From NCBI RefSeq assembly GCF_019749955.1, contig NZ_JAIEPC010000012.1, positions 1-58,834 of the forward strand: a DNA stretch of 58,834 nucleotides, in the 5' to 3' direction. Shown in pieces: positions 51,331 to 58,834 of the stretch. The stretch is from Sphingomonas sp. GTDB lineage: Bacteria > Pseudomonadota > Alphaproteobacteria > Sphingomonadales > Sphingomonadaceae. The position numbers and the translations under genes are program-made. The first letter of the stretch is position 1; every line of letters begins with the position of its first letter. The notes below the pieces were generated by a model, which searched no databases, had not been told where the DNA came from, and worked only from the letters and a program-made list of their open reading frames with translations.

Positions 51331-52290
51331 CTATTTTTCCTTTTCGCCGCCGGCCCGCACACCCAGCATCAGCTTCAGCAATGTCTGCTCGTCATTTTGA
51401 TCTGACTCACTCGCAACACTGACAGCAACCTTCTGATAGCCGATCGCCTCGTCGAGAACGGTGAAATCGCCGCGCTTATGTGCGGACATCCAATCGGCGA
51501 ACAGCCACTTTGCCAGAAGCGGCGCGGCGTCGCGACGACCGCCCTTGTAAGCCTCCTTCAGAAGTGACGCCGCTTTTGGCTGGCTGCGCGCAACGCCGTC
51601 TCCGTTCCAATAGATTTGCCCCAGCACGAATTGTGCGTTCGGCTGACCTTGAGCGGCGGCCAGCTCGTACCAATGGCGGGCCTGTACAATGTCTCTTGGG
51701 ACTCCCAAGCCCTCCAGATAGAAGTTTCCTAGGTCAGTCTGCGCATTCGCCTCGCCGAGGTCGGCAGCTTGGCGGCAGAGTGCGACCCCCTTCGCCTCAT
51801 CCTTCGGCACCCCTTTTCCGGCAATGTAGAGATTGCCCAGTGCGCACATTGATCTGGCGTAGCCTCGATCAGCCGCCTGACGGTAAAGCGCTGCGGCCTT
51901 GGCCAGATCGCGCGTGGCACCAACGCCCTTCTCATAACAGAGCGCGGCGTTGTGAAGCGAATCCGCCCGCGATGCCGCGGCCTTGGCGTGCCAACCACAT
52001 GCGGCAACTTCGTCGCGCAGCGCCGGTGGACCTAACGGACCAAGCAGCTCGCCCAGCATCTCTTGTGCGTCGGATCGGCCCTGAGCCGCGAGCGCTTCGA
52101 GGGCTGAGCGCGCATCCGATTGCCCGCTCAGCCACCGTTGCGCGAGCTGCACGACGTCGGTTCCCACCGGTGTATCCCCGGCAGCGGGCGATGCCTTCGA
52201 AGGGGCGTCATCAATACTGCCCACGGCGCAAGCTGGGGACGCCACGCACATCACCATGGCGGTTACGAGGAGGCGAAGTCCCTGCTTCAC
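51331..52290 (-). CDS. Exported Sel1-repeat protein
   Basis: The product is 319 residues with a signal peptide (MKQGLRLLVTAMVMCVASPACA). From about residue 60 to 260 there are five or six Sel1-like repeats with the pattern AxxLYRQAADRGYARSMCALGNLY and AxxWYELAAAQGQPNAQFVLGQIY. Sel1 proteins are helical scaffolds for protein-protein contacts, often in envelope signalling. It starts three bases after the stop of nothing else and is four bases from the VOC gene on the same strand, so the two may be one transcript. Confidence 0.85.
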   Translation of the reverse strand: MKQGLRLLVTAMVMCVASPACAVGSIDDAPSKASPAAGDTPVGTDVVQLAQRWLSGQSDARSALEALAAQGRSDAQEMLGELLGPLGPPALRDEVAACGWHAKAAASRADSLHNAALCYEKGVGATRDLAKAAALYRQAADRGYARSMCALGNLYIAGKGVPKDEAKGVALCRQAADLGEANAQTDLGNFYLEGLGVPRDIVQARHWYELAAAQGQPNAQFVLGQIYWNGDGVARSQPKAASLLKEAYKGGRRDAAPLLAKWLFADWMSAHKRGDFTVLDEAIGYQKVAVSVASESDQNDEQTLLKLMLGVRAGGEKEK

Positions 52291-52293
52291 ATC

Positions 52294-52707
52294 TCAATTC
52301 GCAAAAATCATCGCGTCGTCGGCAAACGCCTTGAACTCCAGCGCATTGCCGCTGGGGTCGCGGAAGAACATCGTGGCCTGTTCGCCAATTTCGCCCTTGA
52401 AGCGCATGTGCGGCGGGATGCCGAAGGAAACCCCCGCGTCGCTCAGCCGCGCGGCGAGGGCTTCCCAATCGGCCATCGTCAGCACCACGCCGAAATGCGG
52501 CACCGGCACGTCCTTGCCATCGACCGGATTGTGATGCGCCGGCGCGGCGGTGGGCGAGAGATGCGCGACGATCTGATGCCCGAACAGATTGAAATCGACC
52601 CAATGGTCCGAACAGCGCCCCTCTTCGCAGCCGAGCAGACCGCCGTAAAAGGCGCGCGCGGCGGCGAGATCATGGACGGGGAAAGCGAGGTGGAAGGGGC
52701 GGGCCAT
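52294..52707 (-). CDS. VOC-family (glyoxalase/dioxygenase-like) protein
   Basis: The product is 137 residues with two beta-alpha-beta-beta-beta modules. [22 protein letters not shown] is the first, [22 protein letters not shown] the second, and [15 protein letters not shown] the metal-binding end. Probable ligands are His6, His72-like and the Glu in ALEF. Members include glyoxalase I, extradiol dioxygenases and fosfomycin-resistance proteins; the substrate cannot be told. It lies upstream of the Sel1 gene and divergent from lnt. Confidence 0.85.
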   Translation of the reverse strand: MARPFHLAFPVHDLAAARAFYGGLLGCEEGRCSDHWVDFNLFGHQIVAHLSPTAAPAHHNPVDGKDVPVPHFGVVLTMADWEALAARLSDAGVSFGIPPHMRFKGEIGEQATMFFRDPSGNALEFKAFADDAMIFAN

Positions 52708-52784
52708 GGCCGCATCCTATCGCAGCCGGGCCTGCGCGTCATCGCTCTTGTTTGGCGAAACCTGACCGCATAGCGAGGGCGGCG

Positions 52785-54347
52785 ATGATCGCGATTCTCT
52801 CCCGCCGACCCGGTCTTGCCGCGCTGATCCTCGGCGCGCTGGCCGCGACCGGATTCGCGCCGCTCGAGCTTTGGCCGGTGACGCTCGTCTGCGTCGCGCT
52901 GTGGCTCGCGCTCGTGCATGCCGCCCCCAGCGTACGCGCGGCATTGTGGCGCGGGTGGCTGTTCGGCTGGGCGCACCTCACGCTCGCCAATATGTGGATC
53001 GCGCAGGCATTCACTTATCAGGACGCGATGCCGCATTGGCTGGGCGCACAGGCGGTCGCGCTGTTGTGCCTGTATCTGGCGATTTACCCGATGATGGCGG
53101 CGGGGCTCGCGTGGCGCTGGGGCAAGGATCATGCGCCCGGCGCCGCGCCTGACCTGCGTTTCGTGCTGATCGCGGGCGCGGCGTGGATCCTCACCGAATG
53201 GCTGCGGAGCTGGGCGCTGACGGGCTATCCGTGGCCGCCACTCGCGACGATCTGGCTGCCGGTGCTCGGCGTCGCGTGGAGCGCGGCGTGGGTCGGCACT
53301 TATGCGCTGTCGGGGCTGACGGTAGTGGCGGCAGGCGCGCTGCTGCTCGCGCTGGGCCGCAAATGGACGCTTCCCGCGATCGTTGCCCCCGTGGTCATCG
53401 CGCTCGCGCTGACCGGGATCGTCACCCCGGCCACGCCCGCCGCGAGCGATCCGAACGCCCCGCGCATCCGCGTCGTCCAGCCCGCGCTCGATCAGGAACA
53501 GCGCCCGCGCCCCGATTATCCGGAAACCAATTTGCAGGCGCTGCTCGCGAACAGCGGCACCGCAGGCCCCGCCCCGCGGCTGGTTGTCTGGCCCGAGGGG
53601 GCACTGCGCCTGCTGATCGAGGAAGGCTATCCGCCCCAATTTTATGCGCGCGGTGACCCGGTGATCACGCGCAAGCGCATCGCCGCCGTGCTTGGCCCGC
53701 GCGACATCGTGCTGACGGGCGGCAATGCGGTGCAATTCAAGCCCGATGGCGAGATCGCCGCGATCACCAATTCGATCTTCGCGATCGACGCGAGCGGCAC
53801 GACCCTCGGCCGCTACGACAAGGCGCATCTGGTGCCATGGGGCGAATATCTGCCGTGGCGCCCGCTCCTCTCGCAGATCGGCATTTCACGCCTCGTCCCC
53901 GGCGAGTATGATTTTGCCCCCGGCCCCGGCCCGCGCAGCCAGCCGCTGCCCGGCTTCGGCGCGGCGGGCATGCTCATCTGCTATGAAGTGATCTTCTCAG
54001 GCCAGGTCGTCGACGCCAAGCATCGCCCGGCCTTCATCTTCAACCCGTCGAACGATAGCTGGTACGCCAAATTCGGACCCGAACAGCATCTGGCGCAAGC
54101 ACGGCTGCGCGCGATCGAGGAAGGGTTGCCGATCATCCGCGCGACGCCGACCGGCATTTCGGCGATCGTCGACGCCGATGGCCGCATCGTCGCCAGCGTC
54201 GATTGGGGCAAGCCCGGCGCCGCCGAAGCCCCCCTCCCCGCGCCGCATCCCCCCACGCTGTTCGCGCGCTTCGGCAACTGGATCGCGCTCGCCCTTGCCG
54301 TGCTGCTCGCCGCACTTGGTGTTGCCATCCGCCGCCGCGCGCGATAG
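52785..54347 (+). CDS. lnt: Apolipoprotein N-acyltransferase
   Basis: The product is 520 residues from ATG 52785; the frame opens at 52752. Six to eight membrane segments fill the first 210 residues. The carbon-nitrogen hydrolase domain has the catalytic triad: Glu in VWPEGALR, Lys in [16 protein letters not shown] and Cys in [10 protein letters not shown]. It N-acylates the lipoprotein cysteine at the inner membrane, the last step of lipoprotein maturation. A final membrane span ends the protein. It precedes metK by 71 bases. Confidence 0.93.
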   Translation: MIAILSRRPGLAALILGALAATGFAPLELWPVTLVCVALWLALVHAAPSVRAALWRGWLFGWAHLTLANMWIAQAFTYQDAMPHWLGAQAVALLCLYLAIYPMMAAGLAWRWGKDHAPGAAPDLRFVLIAGAAWILTEWLRSWALTGYPWPPLATIWLPVLGVAWSAAWVGTYALSGLTVVAAGALLLALGRKWTLPAIVAPVVIALALTGIVTPATPAASDPNAPRIRVVQPALDQEQRPRPDYPETNLQALLANSGTAGPAPRLVVWPEGALRLLIEEGYPPQFYARGDPVITRKRIAAVLGPRDIVLTGGNAVQFKPDGEIAAITNSIFAIDASGTTLGRYDKAHLVPWGEYLPWRPLLSQIGISRLVPGEYDFAPGPGPRSQPLPGFGAAGMLICYEVIFSGQVVDAKHRPAFIFNPSNDSWYAKFGPEQHLAQARLRAIEEGLPIIRATPTGISAIVDADGRIVASVDWGKPGAAEAPLPAPHPPTLFARFGNWIALALAVLLAALGVAIRRRAR

Positions 54348-54352
54348 GGGCG

Positions 54353-54418
54353 CATATAAGGAAAGCTTTATATGTGGTCCGTCAGGGCCGCATGGCGCTC
54401 AACCACAAGGGAATTCGC
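54353..54418 (+). promoter_or_regulatory. Structured leader of metK, possible SAM-responsive element
   Basis: CATATAA (54353-54359) pairs with TTATATG (54368-54374), and TGTGGT (54373-54378) pairs with ACCACA (54402-54407), the latter directly before the AAGGG ribosome site (54408-54412). The inner GCC/GGC could add a pseudoknot. Many bacteria control metK by SAM riboswitches that hide the ribosome site, but I cannot match this to a known class. Confidence 0.35.
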
Positions 54419-55639
54419 ATGCGCTCTTCGTTTCTCTTCACCTCCGAATCGGTTTCCGAAGGCCATCCCGACAAGGTCGCGGACCAGATTTCGGACGCGG
54501 TCGTCGATCTGTTCCTGTCGAAGGACCCCTATGCGCGCATCGCGTGCGAGACGCTGACGACGACCAACCGCGTCGTGCTCGCGGGCGAAATCCGCTGCAA
54601 GGGCGTGTATGAAAATGGCGAATGGGCGCCGGGCTCGCGCGAGGAAATCGAAGCCGCTGTCCGCGCGACCGTGAAGCGCATCGGTTATGAGCAGGACGGC
54701 TTCCACTGGCAGACGTTCGATTTCGCCAACCACCTCCACGGCCAGAGCGCGCACATCGCGCAGGGCGTCGATGAAGCCGGCAACAAGGAAGAAGGCGCCG
54801 GCGATCAGGGCATCATGTTCGGTTACGCGACCGACGAAACCCCCGATCTGCTGCCCGCGACGCTCTATTACTCGCACCGCATTCTCGAGCAGATGGCGGC
54901 TGACCGCCACTCGGGCGCCGCGCCCTTCCTCGAGCCCGATGCGAAGAGCCAGGTCACGCTGCATTACGAAAACGAAGTGCCGGTCCGCGCGACCGCACTC
55001 GTCGTCTCGACCCAGCACGCGCCCGGCTATTGCGACGACGGCGCCGCGGGCAGCGACCCCGAGAAGTACGCCGTGCTGCGCGATTATGTGACCGGCGTGT
55101 TCAACCAGGTGCTGCCGGCCGGTTTCATCACCGACGAGACCAAAATCTACGTCAACCCGACCGGCCGCTTCGAAATCGGCGGGCCGGACGGCGACGCGGG
55201 CGTGACCGGCCGCAAGATCATCGTCGACACCTACGGCGGTGCTGCCCCGCACGGCGGCGGCGCGTTCAGCGGCAAGGACCCGACCAAGGTTGACCGCTCG
55301 GCCGCCTATGTCGCGCGCTACCTCGCCAAGAATGTCGTCGCCGCCGGCCTCGCGCGCCGCTGCACGATCCAGCTGAGCTACGCGATCGGCATTGCCGAGC
55401 CGCTGAGCGTCTATGTCGACACCCATGGCACCGGCACGGTGGCCGAAGCCAAGCTCGAGGAAGTCCTCCCCCAGCTCGTCCGCCTGACGCCGCGCGGCAT
55501 CCGCGAGCATCTGAAGCTCAACGCGCCGATCTATCAGCAGACGGCGGCATACGGCCATTTCGGCCGCAAGGCAGAGGGCAATGCCTTCACCTGGGAAGCG
55601 ACCGATCTGGTTGAGCAGCTGAAGGCGGCGGTGGCGTAA
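54419..55639 (+). CDS. metK: S-adenosylmethionine synthetase
   Basis: The product is 406 residues from ATG 54419; the longer frame to 54203 overlaps lnt. Signatures are [30 protein letters not shown] and the P-loop-like [19 protein letters not shown]. It makes S-adenosylmethionine from methionine and ATP. The length is slightly above the E. coli enzyme because of an insertion near 60-80 ([15 protein letters not shown]). It is followed by a terminator whose 3' arm doubles as a ribosome site. Confidence 0.95.
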   Translation: MRSSFLFTSESVSEGHPDKVADQISDAVVDLFLSKDPYARIACETLTTTNRVVLAGEIRCKGVYENGEWAPGSREEIEAAVRATVKRIGYEQDGFHWQTFDFANHLHGQSAHIAQGVDEAGNKEEGAGDQGIMFGYATDETPDLLPATLYYSHRILEQMAADRHSGAAPFLEPDAKSQVTLHYENEVPVRATALVVSTQHAPGYCDDGAAGSDPEKYAVLRDYVTGVFNQVLPAGFITDETKIYVNPTGRFEIGGPDGDAGVTGRKIIVDTYGGAAPHGGGAFSGKDPTKVDRSAAYVARYLAKNVVAAGLARRCTIQLSYAIGIAEPLSVYVDTHGTGTVAEAKLEEVLPQLVRLTPRGIREHLKLNAPIYQQTAAYGHFGRKAEGNAFTWEATDLVEQLKAAVA

Positions 55640-55671
55640 GCCCACTTGCGCTAAACAATTGAAACGATAGG

Positions 55672-55705
55672 CTCCCCGGGCGTCCACCGACTCCCGGGGA
55701 GTTTT
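55672..55705 (+). terminator. metK terminator overlapping the ribosome site of the next gene
   Basis: CTCCCCGGG (55672-55680) pairs with CCCGGGGAG (55693-55701), followed by TTTT. The GGGGAG of the 3' arm is six bases before the next ATG (55708), so an intact stem would both end transcription and hide that ribosome site. Confidence 0.7.
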
Positions 55706-55707
55706 CT

Positions 55708-56526
55708 ATGCGGTTGCTGCTGGTCCTCGCCTTGCTGGTCGCTGGTGCGCCAGCCCGCTCGCAGCAGAGCACGCCGCCGGTAGCGATCAGCGCGCAGGAT
55801 CAGGCGCTCGTCGACCGCGCGGTGCGGCGCGGCAAGCTGATCTACGCCTATGATCAGGCGGCATGGCACGGCACCGACGATGCCCTCGCCAAGGCGCCGG
55901 ACCTCGGCCCCAAGATCGGCGGCTGGGTCGTCGACGGCCCGCCCGAAGCCACCGAATTCCTGTTCTTCGATAAGGATAGCACGAAGCCGCATGCGCTTTA
56001 CGTCGCACGCTTCCGCGACAACAAGCTGGTCGAGGGGCACTTGCTGACCGATGCCGAGGATCGCAGCATCAGCCCGTCACGGCTGAAACTCATTGCCGCG
56101 CTCAACGCCGCGCGCGATGCGGCCCGGGCCGCGCGCATCGGCAATTGCAGCGACAAGCCCTTCAACACGGTCGTTTTGCCGCCCGAGACGCCAAACGGGC
56201 CAACGCTCGTATATTTCCTGACGCCGCAAACCACCAATGATACGTTGCCCTTCGGTGGCCATTACCTGATCGAAGTCGCCGCCGACGGAACAGCAGGCAC
56301 ACCAGCACCGTTCGCGAAAAGCTGCATCGCCCTGCCAGCCAAGCAACCGAATGCCGCCGCGCTTTTGATCACCCATCTGCTGACGCCGGTGCCGACCGAA
56401 ATTCATGTCTTCGCGTCGCTGTCAGCACGGCTGCCGCTGTTCGTCGGCACCACACAAAACCAGCTATTATGGGGTGTCAGCGGTGCCAAGATTGTCGCGA
56501 CCGGTAAGCTCGACGACAAGAACTGA
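55708..56526 (+). CDS. Exported protein of unknown function (first of two)
   Basis: The product is 272 residues with a signal peptide (MRLLLVLALLVAGAPARSQ). The mature domain has DRAVRRGKLIYAYDQAAWHGTDD, an extended beta-rich middle (TEFLFFDKDSTKPHALYVARF) and two Cys (GNCSDKP and KSCIALP) that could form a disulfide. It resembles sphingomonad secreted proteins I cannot name. The start is fixed by the GGGGAG in the preceding terminator. The next gene begins 35 bases later on the same strand. Confidence 0.7.
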   Translation: MRLLLVLALLVAGAPARSQQSTPPVAISAQDQALVDRAVRRGKLIYAYDQAAWHGTDDALAKAPDLGPKIGGWVVDGPPEATEFLFFDKDSTKPHALYVARFRDNKLVEGHLLTDAEDRSISPSRLKLIAALNAARDAARAARIGNCSDKPFNTVVLPPETPNGPTLVYFLTPQTTNDTLPFGGHYLIEVAADGTAGTPAPFAKSCIALPAKQPNAAALLITHLLTPVPTEIHVFASLSARLPLFVGTTQNQLLWGVSGAKIVATGKLDDKN

Positions 56527-56561
56527 CGACGAACGCCCCTCTGGTTTCGGAGATATGCGCC

Positions 56562-57632
56562 ATGCGACTGCTCGCCTCGTTCCTTGCGCTCACCCTCACG
56601 CCAGCGCTCGCCCCGGCGCAAGCGCCCGGCGAGGTCCGGCTTGCGGCCAACAAACCCTATCGCCACAAGCCGACCGGTCTGGTGATCCCCGTTTCGATCG
56701 ACGGCTTGCCGCGCACCCGCGTCGTGGCATGGGAAGCCGACATCGACGAAGCTGTCAATTTCCAGTCCGCAGATGGTCGCGAAGCGATCAGCATCTACAT
56801 CTTCCGCAACGTCACCGGCGCCATTCCGGTTTGGTATGACCGGACAGCATGGGTAATCGGACACCGCGACCTCTATGGCGGCGCGACAGCGGTCGTCCCT
56901 CCCGCCGCGTTCGTCCCGCCGCAACAGCGCAATGCCAGCGCGCTGATCGGCAGCTACCGCCCCGGAAAGAAGCCGTTCAAGTCGACCGGCGCAGCCTATG
57001 TTCCGATTGGCCCCGAATGGTATGTGTCGGTTCGCTATTCGTCGGCGTCGCTCGCACCCGAAGCGCTCGACACCCGTTTGCGCAGCGTCATCGCGGCGAT
57101 TGAGTGGCCCAGCAAGATCGAGCCGCAACCCGATGCGGCACCCGTTGTCGACTGCGCCCAGCCGCTCGTCACAAGCGGTGAGGCCAAGATGGCGACCGGC
57201 GACAAGATGGGCGCGTCCGCACTATTCGGCGGGCTGATGGCGAGTGCCGCGCGCGACGACAAAAAGAAGATGAACGCGATCGACCCGCCCGTTGTCTGGT
57301 GTCGCGATACCGGCACCTATGCGGGACTTGAGGCGCATGGCGTCTATCGTCCGGTCGGGACCAGCGATCGCTACTTGATCGCATTTCAAGACGCTGGGCG
57401 CGGACTATGGGTCGGACCGGACGAATTGGCGACGCTCATTGACAAAGATGCCTCGCCATCGTGGAGCATCGCGGTGGTGGGCATCGCCGACACAACGAAC
57501 TACGCGAATCGCGATCGGCTGCCCGCGCCGACACAGGCGCTCGCCATTTCGAACAAGGAGCAATTCACGTCCAAGGCAACGACCTGGGGCAAGAAGCGCA
57601 ACGTCACGATTGGCGAAGGCGCGCTGAAATAG
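56562..57632 (+). CDS. Exported protein of unknown function (second of two)
   Basis: The product is 356 residues with a signal peptide (MRLLASFLALTLTPALAPAQA). The first half has RLAANKPYRHKPTGLVIPVSIDGLPR and FQSADGREAISIYIFRN; the second half has two Cys (DCAQPL and VWCRDTG). No enzymatic motif is recognisable. The signal peptides of this and the preceding gene are similar, so they may be related or exported together. No regulatory site is visible in the 35-base gap. Confidence 0.7.
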   Translation: MRLLASFLALTLTPALAPAQAPGEVRLAANKPYRHKPTGLVIPVSIDGLPRTRVVAWEADIDEAVNFQSADGREAISIYIFRNVTGAIPVWYDRTAWVIGHRDLYGGATAVVPPAAFVPPQQRNASALIGSYRPGKKPFKSTGAAYVPIGPEWYVSVRYSSASLAPEALDTRLRSVIAAIEWPSKIEPQPDAAPVVDCAQPLVTSGEAKMATGDKMGASALFGGLMASAARDDKKKMNAIDPPVVWCRDTGTYAGLEAHGVYRPVGTSDRYLIAFQDAGRGLWVGPDELATLIDKDASPSWSIAVVGIADTTNYANRDRLPAPTQALAISNKEQFTSKATTWGKKRNVTIGEGALK

Positions 57633-57739
57633 GCGACGACGGGCGCATTTGGCAGAAGCATAACCCAACGCGCGCCCCACCCCCCGCTTGCCCCATCCCG
57701 CCCTTCGCCATAACCTCTCCCCCCGGGGAGGCCAACGCA

Positions 57740-58114
57740 ATGCGCAGCGTGATCGTGGCGGGACTGATCATCTTGGCCGGGTGCGACGGCTTTGTCGGGC
57801 CGCGCGCGCCGGGCGCCGCTTGCCCCGAAGTCAGCCCCACGCGCTTTGCCGAACTCGTCGCCGGGGGCGCGACGCAGGGCGAAGCGACGATCAGTGCGGA
57901 TGGCACATCGTCGATCGTCATCGGCCCCGGCGTGGTGCACTGCGCGAGCGGCCCGTTGCCGCGTGCGTGCCGCCGCCCCAATGACTTCGTCATCCGCTAC
58001 GTCCTCGCCGATCGGTCGCGCGTGCAGGTCCATGTCCCCGCCGAATCGCAATATCGCCTCCGCGCCGGTGCCAGCCCCACCACCTGCGAGATCGTCGCGC
58101 CGCCCCGCGCCTAA
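57740..58114 (+). CDS. Small lipoprotein of unknown function
   Basis: The product is 124 residues from ATG 57740, with GGGGAGG eight bases upstream; the longer frame to 57461 overlaps the previous gene. The N-terminus MRSVIVAGLIILAGCDGF contains a lipobox (LAGC), so it is probably lipid-anchored. Three further Cys (AACPEV, VHCASG, RACRRP) and one near the end (TTCEIV) may form disulfides. No family is recognised. About 286 gene-free bases follow, with only a possible weak hairpin before trmB. Confidence 0.65.
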   Translation: MRSVIVAGLIILAGCDGFVGPRAPGAACPEVSPTRFAELVAGGATQGEATISADGTSSIVIGPGVVHCASGPLPRACRRPNDFVIRYVLADRSRVQVHVPAESQYRLRAGASPTTCEIVAPPRA

Positions 58115-58400
58115 CGGCCAGCGCGTCCACGCTGGGGTCGGCGACGGCGCGATGCCGCGTCAGAATTCCGCCTTCCAATGTCGGAAAACCGGTGCGACGA
58201 TTGCTGCAACGGCTCTTTGACAATCGAATCAGCTAAGGCAGCGGGATCGGTCCACGCGCCCTGAAACGCGCCGCGCACCCACGCGAAGGCTGCCCCCCCC
58301 CTGCGATGGTCATAACCTTTGACACCTTTCGCGCGCCGCCACGGCCTCCCGCACCCGCCCCGGCTGGACTTTCGCGCCCGCTCCGCTACCGGCCAGCGCC

Positions 58401-58834
58401 ATGAACGATCCCACCACCATCCGCCGCCTCTATGGCCGCCGCGCGGGGCACAGGCTGCGGCAGGGGCAGGCCGCGCTGATCGAGGCGCTGCTGCCGCAAG
58501 TCGCGGTGCCCGAAGACGGCCCGCTGACCGCCGAGCGGCTGTTCGGCGACACGCGCCCGATGCAGCTCGAAATCGGCTTTGGCGCGGGCGAGCATCTCGC
58601 AGGACAGGCAAGCGCGCATCCCGACCACGGCTTTATCGGCTGCGAGCCCTTTCTCAACGGCGTCGTCGGCGCGCTCAACCATATCCGCGACGGCGCGCTG
58701 GCCAATGTCCGGCTGCATATGGGCGATGCGCTTGGCGTGATCGAGCGCCTGCCCGATGCGAGCCTTGAGCGCGTCTATCTGCTCCACCCCGATCCCTGGC
58801 CCAAGGCGCGCCACGCCAAGCGGCGGATGGTCAA
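58401..58834 (+). CDS. trmB: tRNA (guanine-N7-)-methyltransferase, N-terminal part (continues past window)
   Basis: The frame from ATG 58401 runs to the right edge (144 codons). The SAM-binding motif LEIGFGAGEHLAGQA is followed by GCEPFLNGVVGALNHI and the TrmB signature HPDPWPKARHAKRR. The enzyme makes m7G46 in tRNA. It follows metK in the conserved alphaproteobacterial order, though three exported-protein genes intervene. The C-terminal substrate-binding part is outside the window. Confidence 0.93.
   Translation, partial: MNDPTTIRRLYGRRAGHRLRQGQAALIEALLPQVAVPEDGPLTAERLFGDTRPMQLEIGFGAGEHLAGQASAHPDHGFIGCEPFLNGVVGALNHIRDGALANVRLHMGDALGVIERLPDASLERVYLLHPDPWPKARHAKRRMV

Noticed and set aside
52479..53828. 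449-codon minus-strand frame opposite lnt
   Set aside because: Composition is that of an antisense frame, and it would overlap both the VOC gene and lnt; lnt shows the complete catalytic triad.
54353..54418. metK leader as a SAM-II or SAM/SAH riboswitch
   Set aside because: The conserved loop and 3' sequences I know for these classes are not present, so only an unclassified structured leader is reported.

Overview
The window is a GC-rich chromosomal segment from an alphaproteobacterium of the Sphingomonadales type. The main clues are the gene set and order tsaB-rimI-mucR-fur-plsC-miaB-phoH-ybeY-corC-lnt-metK-trmB, frequent TTG/GTG starts that overlap the preceding stop codon, a large TonB-dependent receptor, and intergenic repeats of the 'CTGAGCTTGTCGAAG' type. 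The genus assignment is inference; no 16S gene is present.

Region 1 (1-7381) is mixed. It holds the 3' end of isocitrate lyase, a Doc/AbrB-type toxin-antitoxin pair, a secreted sphingomonad protein, an overlapping patatin/3-hydroxybutyrate dehydrogenase pair, a neutral zinc metallopeptidase with a GNAT acetyltransferase, a Phd/PIN toxin-antitoxin pair, a medium-chain NADP-dependent reductase and tRNA-Ala(CGC).

Region 2 (7390-25258) is a complete alpha-glucan (starch/maltodextrin) utilisation locus. Eight minus-strand genes, packed with gaps of 63 bases or less and several overlaps, read in transcription order: TonB-dependent receptor, flavin-dependent halogenase 2, secreted GH13 amylase, GH13 alpha-glucosidase, GH97 glucosidase, Fes-like esterase, flavin-dependent halogenase 1, FucP-type sugar transporter. 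A divergent LacI-type regulator, an outer-membrane porin-like protein and an SLC45/MalY-like disaccharide transporter follow on the plus strand. The presence of two catalytically intact halogenases and an esterase in a starch operon, with no biosynthetic gene cluster nearby, is the most interesting biology in the window.

Region 3 (25255-36400) holds a MASE1-PAS-GGDEF diguanylate cyclase, a NUDT19-like Nudix hydrolase, a Bax-inhibitor-1 membrane protein with a good sigma-32-like promoter, RNA 2',3'-cyclic phosphodiesterase, an MFS transporter, Cu/Zn superoxide dismutase, a succinate-semialdehyde dehydrogenase, and xseB-ispA-coaD.

Region 4 (36493-58834) is the conserved housekeeping run named above, but interrupted by accessory DNA at several junctions. 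Between miaB and phoH lie a low-GC lipoprotein, an 18-codon gene remnant, tandem repeats and a ParDE pair. Between phoH and ybeY lies a VapBC pair whose toxin frame runs into ybeY. Between corC and lnt lie six unrelated genes. Between metK and trmB lie three exported proteins of unknown function. Four toxin-antitoxin modules and several families of palindromic repeats show which junctions tolerate insertion.
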